From: Gemmatimonadales bacterium UBA2960 | Lineage (GTDB): Bacteria; Gemmatimonadota; Gemmatimonadetes; Longimicrobiales; Gaopeijiaceae | Direction of reading: 5' to 3' | Assembly: GCA_002348465.1 (NCBI GenBank) | Contig: DEBI01000108.1 | Location: forward strand, 1-8,519 | Length of the DNA: 8,519 nt | Shown here: positions 1 through 6,165 of the stretch, piece by piece | Layout of the letters: the number at the start of each line of letters is the position of its first letter | Numbering within the stretch: the first letter of the stretch is position 1 | Position numbers and translations under genes: made by a program | The notes under the pieces: model-generated | Database searches by the model: none | What the model was told of the DNA's origin: nothing | The model's input: only the letters and a program-made list of their open reading frames with translations

Positions 1-441
1 TGGATGCGACGTCTGGCTAAGGCAGGCGGTGAAGCACGCGAACTTGTGCAGCGTGCAGTCGATTGGATGTTTCCGATGACAATCGAATGGTTTGGTTTGC
101 CGGATGACATGAAGCGACACTCGGGGCAGCTCGATTTCAAACTGAAGGGTCTGACAAACGATCAGCTGCGTCAGGTTTGGATGGCCTCCACGGTTCCGCT
201 CTGTGAAGAGCTAGGGTTGGACGCTCCTGCGCACTGGGATGAGGACAAAAGCCAGTATGTGCTCGATTACCCGTTTCCCTGCCAGTATGATGCAGTAGAG
301 AAGCACTGGGCTTTTGATGAGGGAGAAATCTCTTGGGATGCCGTGTTCGAGAGGTGGAAGAAACGAGGCCCGATGAATGAGATTTACGTCGAGTCTGTCC
401 AGCGGTCTCGCTTGGATGTCCAGCATTGGCTGGCTGCCTAA
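1..441 (+). CDS. paaA: 1,2-phenylacetyl-CoA epoxidase, catalytic subunit PaaA (C-terminal part)
   Basis: The reading frame is already open at base 1, so the gene starts upstream; 146 residues and the TAA stop are visible, roughly the last half of a ~310-aa family member. PaaA is the ferritin-like diiron subunit of the cytosolic multicomponent monooxygenase that converts phenylacetyl-CoA to its ring-1,2-epoxide. Family-typical stretches include FGLPDD, LDFKLKG, NDQLRQVW, and the C-terminal RGPMNEIYVESVQ segment, which matches the GPMN motif near the end of known PaaA proteins. The diiron ligands lie mostly or wholly in the missing upstream half, so activity cannot be judged. The next gene starts 2 nt after the stop, and paaB and paaC follow on the same strand, which supports the call strongly. 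The ATG at position 4 is internal, not a start. Confidence 0.9.
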   Translation, partial: WMRRLAKAGGEARELVQRAVDWMFPMTIEWFGLPDDMKRHSGQLDFKLKGLTNDQLRQVWMASTVPLCEELGLDAPAHWDEDKSQYVLDYPFPCQYDAVEKHWAFDEGEISWDAVFERWKKRGPMNEIYVESVQRSRLDVQHWLAA

Positions 442-443
442 GC

Positions 444-872
444 ATGTCGTCTCATCTTCCGACGCTTGAGCGAGGGAGGTACGCGAGCCTTCCGACCCTC
501 GTGAGTGCGCATATGAGCGGAGGTCGTGACCTATGGTCCGCTCCTCTCGGAGAGGTCCCAGGCGATAAGGTTGAAGTGATCTGGGAAGTACTTCAGGAAG
601 TCTTAGATCCAGAGATTCCGATAAGCCTTCCTGAGTTGGGGTTGATTTATGATGTCGCCTACGAAGAGGGAGTCGCCCGGATCGATTTAACCTTCACGGC
701 AACAGCATGCCCATGTATGGACTTTATCCGAGAGGATATCACTGATCGCCTCCTCTCCGAACACTGGATCGATAGGGTTGAGCTGGTTGAGGTTTGGGAT
801 CCACCATGGACGAGTGATCGGATTACGATGGAAGGTCGGGAGAAGTTGAAAAAAATGGGCGTTAGTGCCTAA
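444..872 (+). CDS. paaD: PaaD-type DUF59 (MIP18/SufT-like) metal-centre assembly protein, lacking the zinc-ribbon half
   Basis: This 142-aa protein contains a DUF59 domain from about residue 42 onward: DPEIP at 55-59, LPELGLIYDV, then the cysteine-containing loop TACPC (Cys89, Cys91), and the PaaD-specific tail WDPPWTSDRIT at 118-128 followed by REKLKKMG. This order matches the N-terminal domain of E. coli PaaD, a protein needed for the phenylacetyl-CoA epoxidase and thought to help assemble its Fe-S or diiron centre. E. coli PaaD (about 165 aa) continues into a C-terminal zinc ribbon; here the protein stops just after the DUF59 tail, and the ribbon is a separate gene at 1897. The start is uncertain: ATG 444 lies 2 nt after paaA but has no clear Shine-Dalgarno, and residues 1-40 look unlike the family. 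ATG 513 (119 aa) is a good alternative. Confidence 0.85.
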   Translation: MSSHLPTLERGRYASLPTLVSAHMSGGRDLWSAPLGEVPGDKVEVIWEVLQEVLDPEIPISLPELGLIYDVAYEEGVARIDLTFTATACPCMDFIREDITDRLLSEHWIDRVELVEVWDPPWTSDRITMEGREKLKKMGVSA

Positions 873-883
873 TCGAGAGGGGA

Positions 884-1111
884 ATGAGAGAGTTCGTTTA
901 CGACGTTTTTACCCGTAAAGAGCGAGGTGATCGCCTCCAACATGTTGGCTATGTCGACGCCTTCGATGACGAGACTGCCAAGGTCTACGCGTGGACTACA
1001 TACAGCGAGGAAAAGTGGTTTGAGATGTGTGTGGTGAAACGTGTCAACGTACTTCCAGTCAATCGTACTGATGGTCTTTTTGTCGAAGCCCAAGAATCAT
1101 CCCATGACTGA
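884..1111 (+). CDS. paaB: 1,2-phenylacetyl-CoA epoxidase, subunit B
   Basis: This 75-aa protein shows the PaaB pattern: an opening FVYDVFTRKERG, then LQHVGYVDAFDDETAKVYAWTTY, and a VVKRVNVLP strand, matching the YEVFVR...HVGSLHAADE...WVVKASEI order of E. coli PaaB. PaaB is a small subunit of the epoxidase complex that bridges PaaA-PaaC units and has no catalytic residues of its own. The start ATG is preceded by GAGAGGGGA, a good ribosome binding site, 11 nt after the upstream stop. The protein ends about 20 residues earlier than the 95-aa E. coli form, losing the conserved tail that follows the FF/LF segment. Its stop overlaps the start of paaC by 8 bp (ATGACTGA), so the two are very probably translationally coupled, as fits subunits needed in equal amounts. 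Confidence 0.87.
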   Translation: MREFVYDVFTRKERGDRLQHVGYVDAFDDETAKVYAWTTYSEEKWFEMCVVKRVNVLPVNRTDGLFVEAQESSHD

Positions 1112-1892
1112 CGCGCTTGATGTATCCACGCTGAACGACGACCAGCGGGATGCCCTGGTAAGGCTGATGGTGACACTCGCTGACTCCAAGCGGCTTATGG
1201 GGATTCGTTATTCGGATTGGACTCTTGGTGCCCCGTCAATCGAAACCGGTGTATCGATGGCTTCGATGACTCAGGATGAATGGGGACATGCGCGCTTGCT
1301 CTATGCGATGCTGAAGACGCTTGATATTGATCCTGCTCCGTTTGAATACGAGAGGAGTGGTGACAGGTTCGCTTCTCTGTCGGCGCTTGATAACGAGCCG
1401 TCGGATTGGGCAGCTGTCGTGGCTCTGATGGTTTTAGCTGATGGAGCGCTTTCGACTATGCTTCGGTCTTTCGCCCAAGGGACATTGGAGCAGGCCCGAC
1501 GTCGGGTGCCGAAGATGCTCGCTGAAGAGCAATACCATATGAGCATGGGTTTCGCTTGGTATCGACGATTGGCGGACAGCGGGGGTGAGTCCCGACGTCT
1601 CCTGGCCGTGGCGACGGAGGATATGCTTCCTGGACTGGTCGCTTGGGTCGGGGCGGATGATGCGGCTGCCCGCAATATGGTGGCTATTGGGGTTCTAGAT
1701 TCTGCGGAAGACCGACTCGCACTATATCGTGATGAGGTAAGGGAGGTCGTCGCCCTGGTAGGTGTGGACATTGATACCGTGCTTGGAACAAGTGTGTGGG
1801 ACGAAGTGCGTGGCCGCGCGGTGGGGCGACCTGATGAGGAAGCCTGTGAAAGAGCGAGAGGCGATCGGAATCGCGCTCTTCTGGTTGAGTAG
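1104..1892 (+). CDS. paaC: 1,2-phenylacetyl-CoA epoxidase, ferritin-like subunit C (PaaA_PaaC family)
   Basis: This 262-aa protein is close to the usual ~250 aa of PaaC and is rich in long helices typical of the ferritin-like PaaA_PaaC family. The LADSKRLMGIRYSDW helix (25-39) aligns with GDNALILGQRLSEW of E. coli PaaC, and TQDEWGHARLL (56-66) with the GLDLLGQARN helix. PaaC forms the structural partner of PaaA. Unusually, two ExxH motifs are present, Glu59-x-x-His62 and Glu142-x-x-His145, together with Asp27 and Asp113 at the equivalent points of the other two helices. That is a complete, symmetric ferritin-type metal ligand set, whereas as I recall E. coli PaaC reads LLGQ and VEYH at the ExxH positions. 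ATG 1104 was chosen because it overlaps the paaB stop (ATGACTGA); frames extending upstream to 1041 run through paaB and are not needed. Confidence 0.88.
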   Translation: MTDALDVSTLNDDQRDALVRLMVTLADSKRLMGIRYSDWTLGAPSIETGVSMASMTQDEWGHARLLYAMLKTLDIDPAPFEYERSGDRFASLSALDNEPSDWAAVVALMVLADGALSTMLRSFAQGTLEQARRRVPKMLAEEQYHMSMGFAWYRRLADSGGESRRLLAVATEDMLPGLVAWVGADDAAARNMVAIGVLDSAEDRLALYRDEVREVVALVGVDIDTVLGTSVWDEVRGRAVGRPDEEACERARGDRNRALLVE

Positions 1893-1896
1893 TACG

Positions 1897-2142
1897 ATGC
1901 CGCCGCACCGACCATTTGCAGGAAGATTGAGCAGCAAGGAAGTTCAAAAGTCTTCCTTTAATCCTAAAGAGCGCCGTGAAGAGTCGCCCGATGTGTTGCC
2001 TGCTACGCCACCTTGTCCGTTTTGTGAACAAACGCAAACCGAGATCATGAATGCCTTCGGATCCCACGCGTCCGTTAGCAGTTTTTGGTGTCGCTCGTGC
2101 CGGAGCCCGTTCGAACTGATGAGATGGAGAAGAGATGGCTGA
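1897..2142 (+). CDS. Stand-alone zinc-ribbon protein matching the C-terminal domain of PaaD
   Basis: This 81-aa protein has a disordered, charged first half and a C-terminal zinc ribbon: Cys40-x-x-Cys43, then NAFGSHAS, then Cys65-x-x-Cys68 followed by RSPFEL. The CPxC...EFGS...CxxCREPFDYF pattern is the C-terminal domain of E. coli PaaD almost position for position, so this gene carries the half missing from the DUF59 protein at 444. A role in maturing or stabilising the epoxidase metal centre, together with that protein, is inferred from homology and context. The ATG lies 4 nt after the paaC stop; no clear Shine-Dalgarno is present, so translation is probably coupled to paaC. The reading frame extends upstream to 1762 inside paaC, but that part overlaps a well-supported gene and has no family similarity. 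Confidence 0.82.
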   Translation: MPPHRPFAGRLSSKEVQKSSFNPKERREESPDVLPATPPCPFCEQTQTEIMNAFGSHASVSSFWCRSCRSPFELMRWRRDG

Positions 2143-2170
2143 TGCGGACTGGGCGCAGACTATCTCGTGA
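2135..2170 (+). pseudogene. Possible remnant (first 11 codons) of a lost next gene in the paa operon
   Basis: An ATG at 2135 is preceded at 5 nt by GGAG (2126-2129), one of the best ribosome binding sites in the window, and overlaps the stop of the zinc-ribbon gene as ATGGCTGA. The same 8-bp stop/start overlap joins paaB to paaC and the decarboxylase to the CPBP gene. The encoded peptide MADADWAQTIS ends at TGA 2168, just 4 nt before the stop codon of the convergent gene. It reads like a normal protein start, for example that of an enoyl-CoA hydratase, but 11 residues cannot establish a family. The alternatives are a short leader peptide or chance. Confidence 0.35.
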
Positions 2171-2173
2171 CAA

Positions 2174-2746
2174 TCAGTCCCTGATCAACTCTACGTCTTC
2201 TAGGAAGTCTTTCAGGGGCTTGGCAACAGCTACTGCTCTCTCCTGAATCGCAGCCGCGGTCCTATCGCGAACTGCACCGTCCAGCATGTGGCGCGCAACG
2301 GCTTGACCCAACTTGTTTCCGGGTTGGTCTGCAGCTTGGTGGTACTCGGCATATCGAGCGCTTACATGTTGCTCAAAGAGGGGAAGCTGTGACTCTTGCG
2401 TTCCGTTTCTCACCATGTCTTCGAAAACGGCCCCGTGAAGAGCGTCTAGCCCTTCTCGGATCCGCGCTTCGGGTGTACGCCCGAGGAAGGCCATTTGAAC
2501 GCCTCGGGTGTGCGCCCACATGAAGAAGATGAGGGCCTCTTCAGATGTGCGGCCGTTGGTACAATCGTCGCCATAAAGTGTACTGATGTCCGCTAGAGGA
2601 GTTTCAACATCTTCTTGGGAAATAAAATCGGTAAAGCTCTCCCAAACGAGTCGGGCGAGGCTGTCACCGAGTTCGTAGGGTGTCATGGTCTGAGGCGCAC
2701 GGAATTGACGCGGCTCGTCGGTGAGTGTTGTGTTCACCGTGATCAT
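2174..2746 (-). CDS. Hypothetical protein, 190 aa, unrecognised
   Basis: I do not recognise this protein. It is soluble, without a signal peptide or membrane segment, and appears mostly helical. A compact N-terminal part (about residues 22-60, with LVWESFTDFISQEDVETPL) is followed by a helix-rich region FFMWAHTRGVQMAFLGRT (74-91) and an acidic C-terminus ending ELIRD. Its continuous frame and sensible amino-acid composition support a real gene. It lies opposite to the paa genes, ending 31 bp from the zinc-ribbon stop, and diverges from the lipoprotein gene with about 61 bp between starts. The start is unclear: AAGG (2747-2750) abuts ATG 2746 with no spacing, so the GTG three codons downstream, at 2737, is a plausible real start with about 9 nt spacing. 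Function cannot be inferred. Confidence 0.6.
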   Translation of the reverse strand: MITVNTTLTDEPRQFRAPQTMTPYELGDSLARLVWESFTDFISQEDVETPLADISTLYGDDCTNGRTSEEALIFFMWAHTRGVQMAFLGRTPEARIREGLDALHGAVFEDMVRNGTQESQLPLFEQHVSARYAEYHQAADQPGNKLGQAVARHMLDGAVRDRTAAAIQERAVAVAKPLKDFLEDVELIRD

Positions 2747-2807
2747 CCTTCATAGCATATGTTTCGTAGGACCCTCAATTCGGACCTTGGAAGCCAAAGT
2801 GTCAAGG

Positions 2808-3545
2808 ATGAATATTACCGCTAGCCACTTCGTAATGAAAATGTTTGACTGGGTCAGTCCCTCTAGGTCACCGAGAACCCTTGTCCGGGTTGGTATTCTG
2901 GCGGGTTTTGGGTTGATGTCGGGATGCTCAGCCTCAGAGCCCGTTCTTCCGCGACCGCGACCAATCGTCAACTATCAAGGTGCTCGGATTCGTGCGGACT
3001 ATGAGGAGATGAAGAGCGTAAATGAGTGGGTGACTCGCGAGCAGGAAAATATCGTCAATGACCCGTCTTTCTGGGTCGTATCGAACGCGACGCTAGGAGA
3101 GACCTTGCCATGGGAGGGTATGCGCCTCGCGCCGGACAGCGTGATCATCAATGTGCCGTTGGGGGGCAGGGATGGTCAGCTAGCGTACCAGATATATGGG
3201 CACCTGCATTTGATGGTGCAGATGGGCCGTCAAGGCGAATGGCTACCCGAAGCGCCGGACGCTAGGGGCTATGACTTGGAGAGGGCTATAGTTGATCGGG
3301 TCGCGAACGTGTGGATCCTAGGCCGGACTGTGTTCGACACCCAGCCGTTCGCACCCTTAGACGAACTCGCGTACGCAAAGCATTTCGACTTCCTAGATGC
3401 CTTCATCTTTACAGCCCGCCCCGACCTCTATGGCTCTGAACGCGCGCAGTGGGTTAGCGAAAACCCTGAGCGGGCCGGCGAATATAGAGAATGGTTTACG
3501 GAGACCTTCAATCGTGAGCCGCCGGGAGTTAGGGCCAAAGACTAG
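2808..3545 (+). CDS. Putative lipoprotein of unknown function
   Basis: This 245-aa protein has a lipoprotein-type signal: arginine-rich SRSPRTLVR, then a hydrophobic stretch VGILAGFGLM and the lipobox MSGC, with Cys40 as the predicted lipidated residue. Signal peptidase II processing and attachment to a membrane facing the periplasm are therefore expected. The mature part (about 205 aa) has a proline-rich linker PVLPRPRP and a globular region with many aromatic residues (FWVVSN, YQIYGHLHLMVQMGRQGEW, DFLDAFIFTARPDLY), which I cannot assign to a family. The start is uncertain: ATG 2808 directly abuts AAGG, while ATG 2835 and ATG 2841 would give a shorter, more usual signal peptide. The frame is open further upstream but overlaps the divergent gene. 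It ends 13 bp from the convergent gene at 3559. Confidence 0.68.
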   Translation: MNITASHFVMKMFDWVSPSRSPRTLVRVGILAGFGLMSGCSASEPVLPRPRPIVNYQGARIRADYEEMKSVNEWVTREQENIVNDPSFWVVSNATLGETLPWEGMRLAPDSVIINVPLGGRDGQLAYQIYGHLHLMVQMGRQGEWLPEAPDARGYDLERAIVDRVANVWILGRTVFDTQPFAPLDELAYAKHFDFLDAFIFTARPDLYGSERAQWVSENPERAGEYREWFTETFNREPPGVRAKD

Positions 3546-3558
3546 ATCTCGCTGGATG

Positions 3559-3876
3559 TTAAGCCGAAACGACTTCCCACTGGAGTCCGATTGGTCCGGT
3601 CTCATCCAACTCTTCCACCTGAATATCTATTCGCCCCGAACGCGCTAGCCGGTCATTGCTGGGCTTACCACCAAATACAGCGAAGTTGAGCACACGAAAG
3701 CGACATGTCACACCCTCCGGGGAGGTTGCACACATTTCTGATCCCTTCAGTGATTTTACGGGGGGTGCTTCACCCGACTGCACTCGAAGGCGTAGAATAC
3801 GGCCTCTGTGAGGCGCATCCATCGCATCGAGAACTCGGTACGAGACATCGCCACCAATAATGGTTTTAGCTGACAT
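3559..3876 (-). CDS. Hypothetical protein, 105 aa, unrecognised, probably beta-rich
   Basis: I do not recognise this small protein. Alternating hydrophobic and charged residues (VSYRVLDA, RGRILRLRVQSG, TCRFRVLNFAVFGG, GRIDIQVEEL, GLQWEVVSA) suggest a compact beta fold of five or six strands; there is no signal peptide or membrane segment, and two cysteines (49, 58) lie close together. ATG 3876 was chosen because a longer frame to TTG 3936 would run into the start of the divergent decarboxylase and adds an arginine-rich tail. No Shine-Dalgarno precedes ATG 3876. Its start and that of the decarboxylase are separated by only 18 bp, so its promoter must overlap the decarboxylase coding region, or the transcript is leaderless. 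A function cannot be given. Confidence 0.58.
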   Translation of the reverse strand: MSAKTIIGGDVSYRVLDAMDAPHRGRILRLRVQSGEAPPVKSLKGSEMCATSPEGVTCRFRVLNFAVFGGKPSNDRLARSGRIDIQVEELDETGPIGLQWEVVSA

Positions 3877-3894
3877 GGCAGAAAGATTACTGGT

Positions 3895-5340
3895 ATGACG
3901 TCGTCGACGGAAGACGCGCCGGAGAACGAGTTGCAACTATCCAGTGCGCGGATGATGGAGTTGGCCGAGCTGGCTTCACGTCTGATAGTGGAGCGCTTAG
4001 ATCGACTCCCTAATGAGCCAGCTTGGCGCGGTGGCAATCGTGCCGAACTCGAGGCCATAATGCGTGAAGATCCTCCTGAAGAAGGCAGACCGCCTGAGCA
4101 GGTGCTTGAACGAGCCGCGCGCGAGATACTTCCCGTGGCGGGCCGTGTCGATCATCCCCGGTTTTTCGCCTTTGTGCCTTCGTCTCCGACTTGGCCGAGC
4201 GTACTCGCGGACTACATGGCGGCGGGCCATAACGTGTTCCAAGGGACATGGCTTGGAGCATCAGGGCCGAGTCAACTTGAGGTAGTTGTGATCGACTGGT
4301 TTCGTGACTGGATAGGGTATCCGGCCACCGCGGGTGGCCTCTTCACCAGTGGGGGCTCTGCAGCGAGCCTGGACGCATTCGTTGCGGCCCGAGAAGCATC
4401 TGGGGCGCCGGACTGCGCTTCCGTTTATATGTCCGACCAGAGTCACACTGCGTTGAGTCGTGCGGCAACAATTGTTGGAGTTCGGCCAGAACATGTTCGG
4501 AAGGTCCCTAGTGACAGCCGTTTTCGCCTTGATATGAATGCATTACGCAGCATGATTACCAAGGATAGAAAAGATGGACTTTCTCCAATTGCCATCTGTG
4601 CCAACGCCGGAGCAACGAATACGGGTGCCGTAGATCCGCTGGCTGCTATCGCCGACCTTTGTGAGGCAGAGAATATCTGGTTCCACGTGGATGCCGCGTA
4701 CGGTGGTTTTGCCATTCTGGACGAAGGAGTCAGAAGGCTCTTCGAGGGGATCGAGAGGGCCGATTCTATCGCAATGGATGCGCACAAGTGGCTTTTCCAG
4801 CCATTCGAAACCGGATGCTTGATGGTCAAGGACGTCAGGAGGCTTGAGTCGGCCTTCTCTGTTCGCCCAGAATATTTGCAGGATACGGAATGGGGCAGGG
4901 ACCACCCGAACTTTGGTGACAGAGGCCTTCAGCTCAGTCGGTCGTTCCGGGCTCTTAAGGTTTGGATGTCAATTCAGACTTTTGGAATGAAGGCTTTTCG
5001 GTCAGCGGTCAGTCGAGGAATTGGATTGGCTGCGAAGGCGGAGGAGTGGATACGTGCCTCGGAGACACTTGAGATCGCTAACCCAGCGTCGCTGAGTGTT
5101 GTTTGTTTCCGATTTAACCCTAAGGGAAAAAATCTCTCGAGTCGGGAACTGGAGGCGCTTAACGAACGGATTCAAGAGCGGGTGATAAAAACAGGTACCG
5201 CGATGATGTCATCCACTCGTCTCCGTGGGGAGTACTCACTGAGGCTGTGCATCGTTAATTATACCACCACCTGGGACGACGTTTGTTCTACGCTTGAGGC
5301 TATTGAGAGGTTCGGCTTGGATGCGTTGTCTGATGGCTGA
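3895..5340 (+). CDS. Group II pyridoxal-phosphate-dependent amino-acid decarboxylase (aromatic-L-amino-acid decarboxylase-like)
   Basis: This 481-aa cytosolic enzyme has full family length (animal DOPA decarboxylase is about 480 aa). Visible landmarks in order are FTSGGSA (150-156, phosphate binding), SDQSHTAL with His184 (stacks on the cofactor ring), NAGATNTGAVDPL, HVDAAYGGF with Asp266 (pairs with the pyridine nitrogen), DAHKWL with Lys298 (forms the internal aldimine), PEYLQD with Tyr327, and LSRSFRALKVW. Tyr327 aligns with the mobile-loop Tyr332 of DOPA decarboxylase, so plain decarboxylation to an amine is expected rather than the oxidative aldehyde synthase activity of Phe variants. 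The substrate, aromatic amino acid or another such as glutamate, cannot be fixed from the sequence; aromatic is favoured by overall resemblance. ATG 3895 has only a weak GAAAGA upstream. The stop overlaps the CPBP gene start. Confidence 0.88.
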   Translation: MTSSTEDAPENELQLSSARMMELAELASRLIVERLDRLPNEPAWRGGNRAELEAIMREDPPEEGRPPEQVLERAAREILPVAGRVDHPRFFAFVPSSPTWPSVLADYMAAGHNVFQGTWLGASGPSQLEVVVIDWFRDWIGYPATAGGLFTSGGSAASLDAFVAAREASGAPDCASVYMSDQSHTALSRAATIVGVRPEHVRKVPSDSRFRLDMNALRSMITKDRKDGLSPIAICANAGATNTGAVDPLAAIADLCEAENIWFHVDAAYGGFAILDEGVRRLFEGIERADSIAMDAHKWLFQPFETGCLMVKDVRRLESAFSVRPEYLQDTEWGRDHPNFGDRGLQLSRSFRALKVWMSIQTFGMKAFRSAVSRGIGLAAKAEEWIRASETLEIANPASLSVVCFRFNPKGKNLSSRELEALNERIQERVIKTGTAMMSSTRLRGEYSLRLCIVNYTTTWDDVCSTLEAIERFGLDALSDG

Positions 5341-6145
5341 AAAATCAGACGCACGTGACCGACACATGAAGGCAAGAAGATACGGAGTGGTATCCGTGTT
5401 GAGCTTCTTTGGTGTGCTGTTCTGGTTGGGGTGGATAGAAGATTATCCCGCGGCTGACGTAGTGCTGATGGCTGTGATTTTAGCAGCCTTGCCCGGCCTC
5501 TCTATGGTTCAAGTCCCGCTAGTAAGTGGTGTGCCAATAGATCGCATGCAGGCCTATTGGAGTTCTACGGTCACCCTTTGGGTTCTCGGTCTGAGTTGTT
5601 GGTTGGTCGGCACCAGGAGTGGAGACATTTCCGCTGTTGGGATTGTGTCTCTGTCACCTAGTGCGGTGCTGGGATGGTCGGCAACCTTAACGATCGCGGG
5701 CCTCGGCATCATACTAGGATTTCGCTGGCTGGGCGGCCGATTTAGGATCGCTGAGACTCCTCTCTTAAAGAGCCTTTTGCCCAAGACTCGGAGGGAACGG
5801 TCCGTTTTCGGGGTCTTGTCCCTTGCGGCTGGAACATGCGAAGAGTTGGCTTACCGGGGATACGTGATTCCGATGCTGATTCCGATCTTGGGGATGGGTA
5901 GTGCAGTGGTAATATCGTCACTCGTCTTTGGTTTGATGCACGGCTACCAAGGCTGGCTCGGCATTCTCCGAACGACCTTGATGGGAGCAGTTTTAGCTTG
6001 GGGCTTTATTTCTTCGGGGAGCCTCATTCCGGCGATGATAGCACACATTATGATCGATCTGATTGCTGGAATTCTTATTGGTGATTGGCTCCTGTCGCCC
6101 GAACCTGAATTCGGGGTAGATTCGGAAGAATCTCCCTCCGTTTAA
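5333..6145 (+). CDS. CPBP-family intramembrane metalloprotease (Rce1/CAAX-protease-like)
   Basis: This 270-aa integral membrane protein carries the three CPBP motifs: Glu170-Glu171-x-x-x-Arg175 (EELAYR), His203 in FGLMHG, and HIMID with His238 and Asp242. In this family the Glu and His residues coordinate the catalytic site of an intramembrane endopeptidase; bacterial members include bacteriocin-immunity and maturation proteins, and the substrate here is unknown. Hydrophobic segments lie at about 18-34, 41-60, 78-93, 111-130, 155-168, 178-202, 207-227 and 231-253, and the C-terminus is acidic and soluble. ATG 5333 was chosen because it overlaps the decarboxylase stop as ATGGCTGA, implying translational coupling; ATG 5321 and ATG 5366 are alternatives. 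Coupling to a decarboxylase does not reveal its target. Confidence 0.85.
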   Translation: MAEKSDARDRHMKARRYGVVSVLSFFGVLFWLGWIEDYPAADVVLMAVILAALPGLSMVQVPLVSGVPIDRMQAYWSSTVTLWVLGLSCWLVGTRSGDISAVGIVSLSPSAVLGWSATLTIAGLGIILGFRWLGGRFRIAETPLLKSLLPKTRRERSVFGVLSLAAGTCEELAYRGYVIPMLIPILGMGSAVVISSLVFGLMHGYQGWLGILRTTLMGAVLAWGFISSGSLIPAMIAHIMIDLIAGILIGDWLLSPEPEFGVDSEESPSV

Positions 6146-6165
6146 CGCTCTGATCCCGGGAACGC

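Noticed and set aside
1301..1915. A 204-residue open frame on the minus strand.
   Set aside because: It is rich in Ser, Arg and Ala and is the reverse of paaC, a well-supported gene; other long opposite-strand frames (137-445, 7754-8224, 4443-4829) are explained in the same way.
2173..2185. A small inverted repeat (ATCAG-TCC-CTGAT) as a terminator between the convergent genes.
   Set aside because: The stem has five pairs with a 3-nt loop and no T run on either side, so it is too weak.
2777..2805. A perfect TTGACA (minus strand, 2805-2800) as the promoter of the 190-aa gene.
   Set aside because: No acceptable -10 box lies 16-18 bp further; the bases there read CGAATT.
3895..5340. The decarboxylase as a Phe-type aldehyde synthase (Phe in place of the catalytic Tyr), which would make phenylacetaldehyde for the paa genes.
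   Set aside because: A first alignment placed the catalytic Tyr in the later DHPNFGDRG segment, but counting from the PLP lysine puts it in PEYLQD, where Tyr327 is present. A normal decarboxylase is therefore expected.
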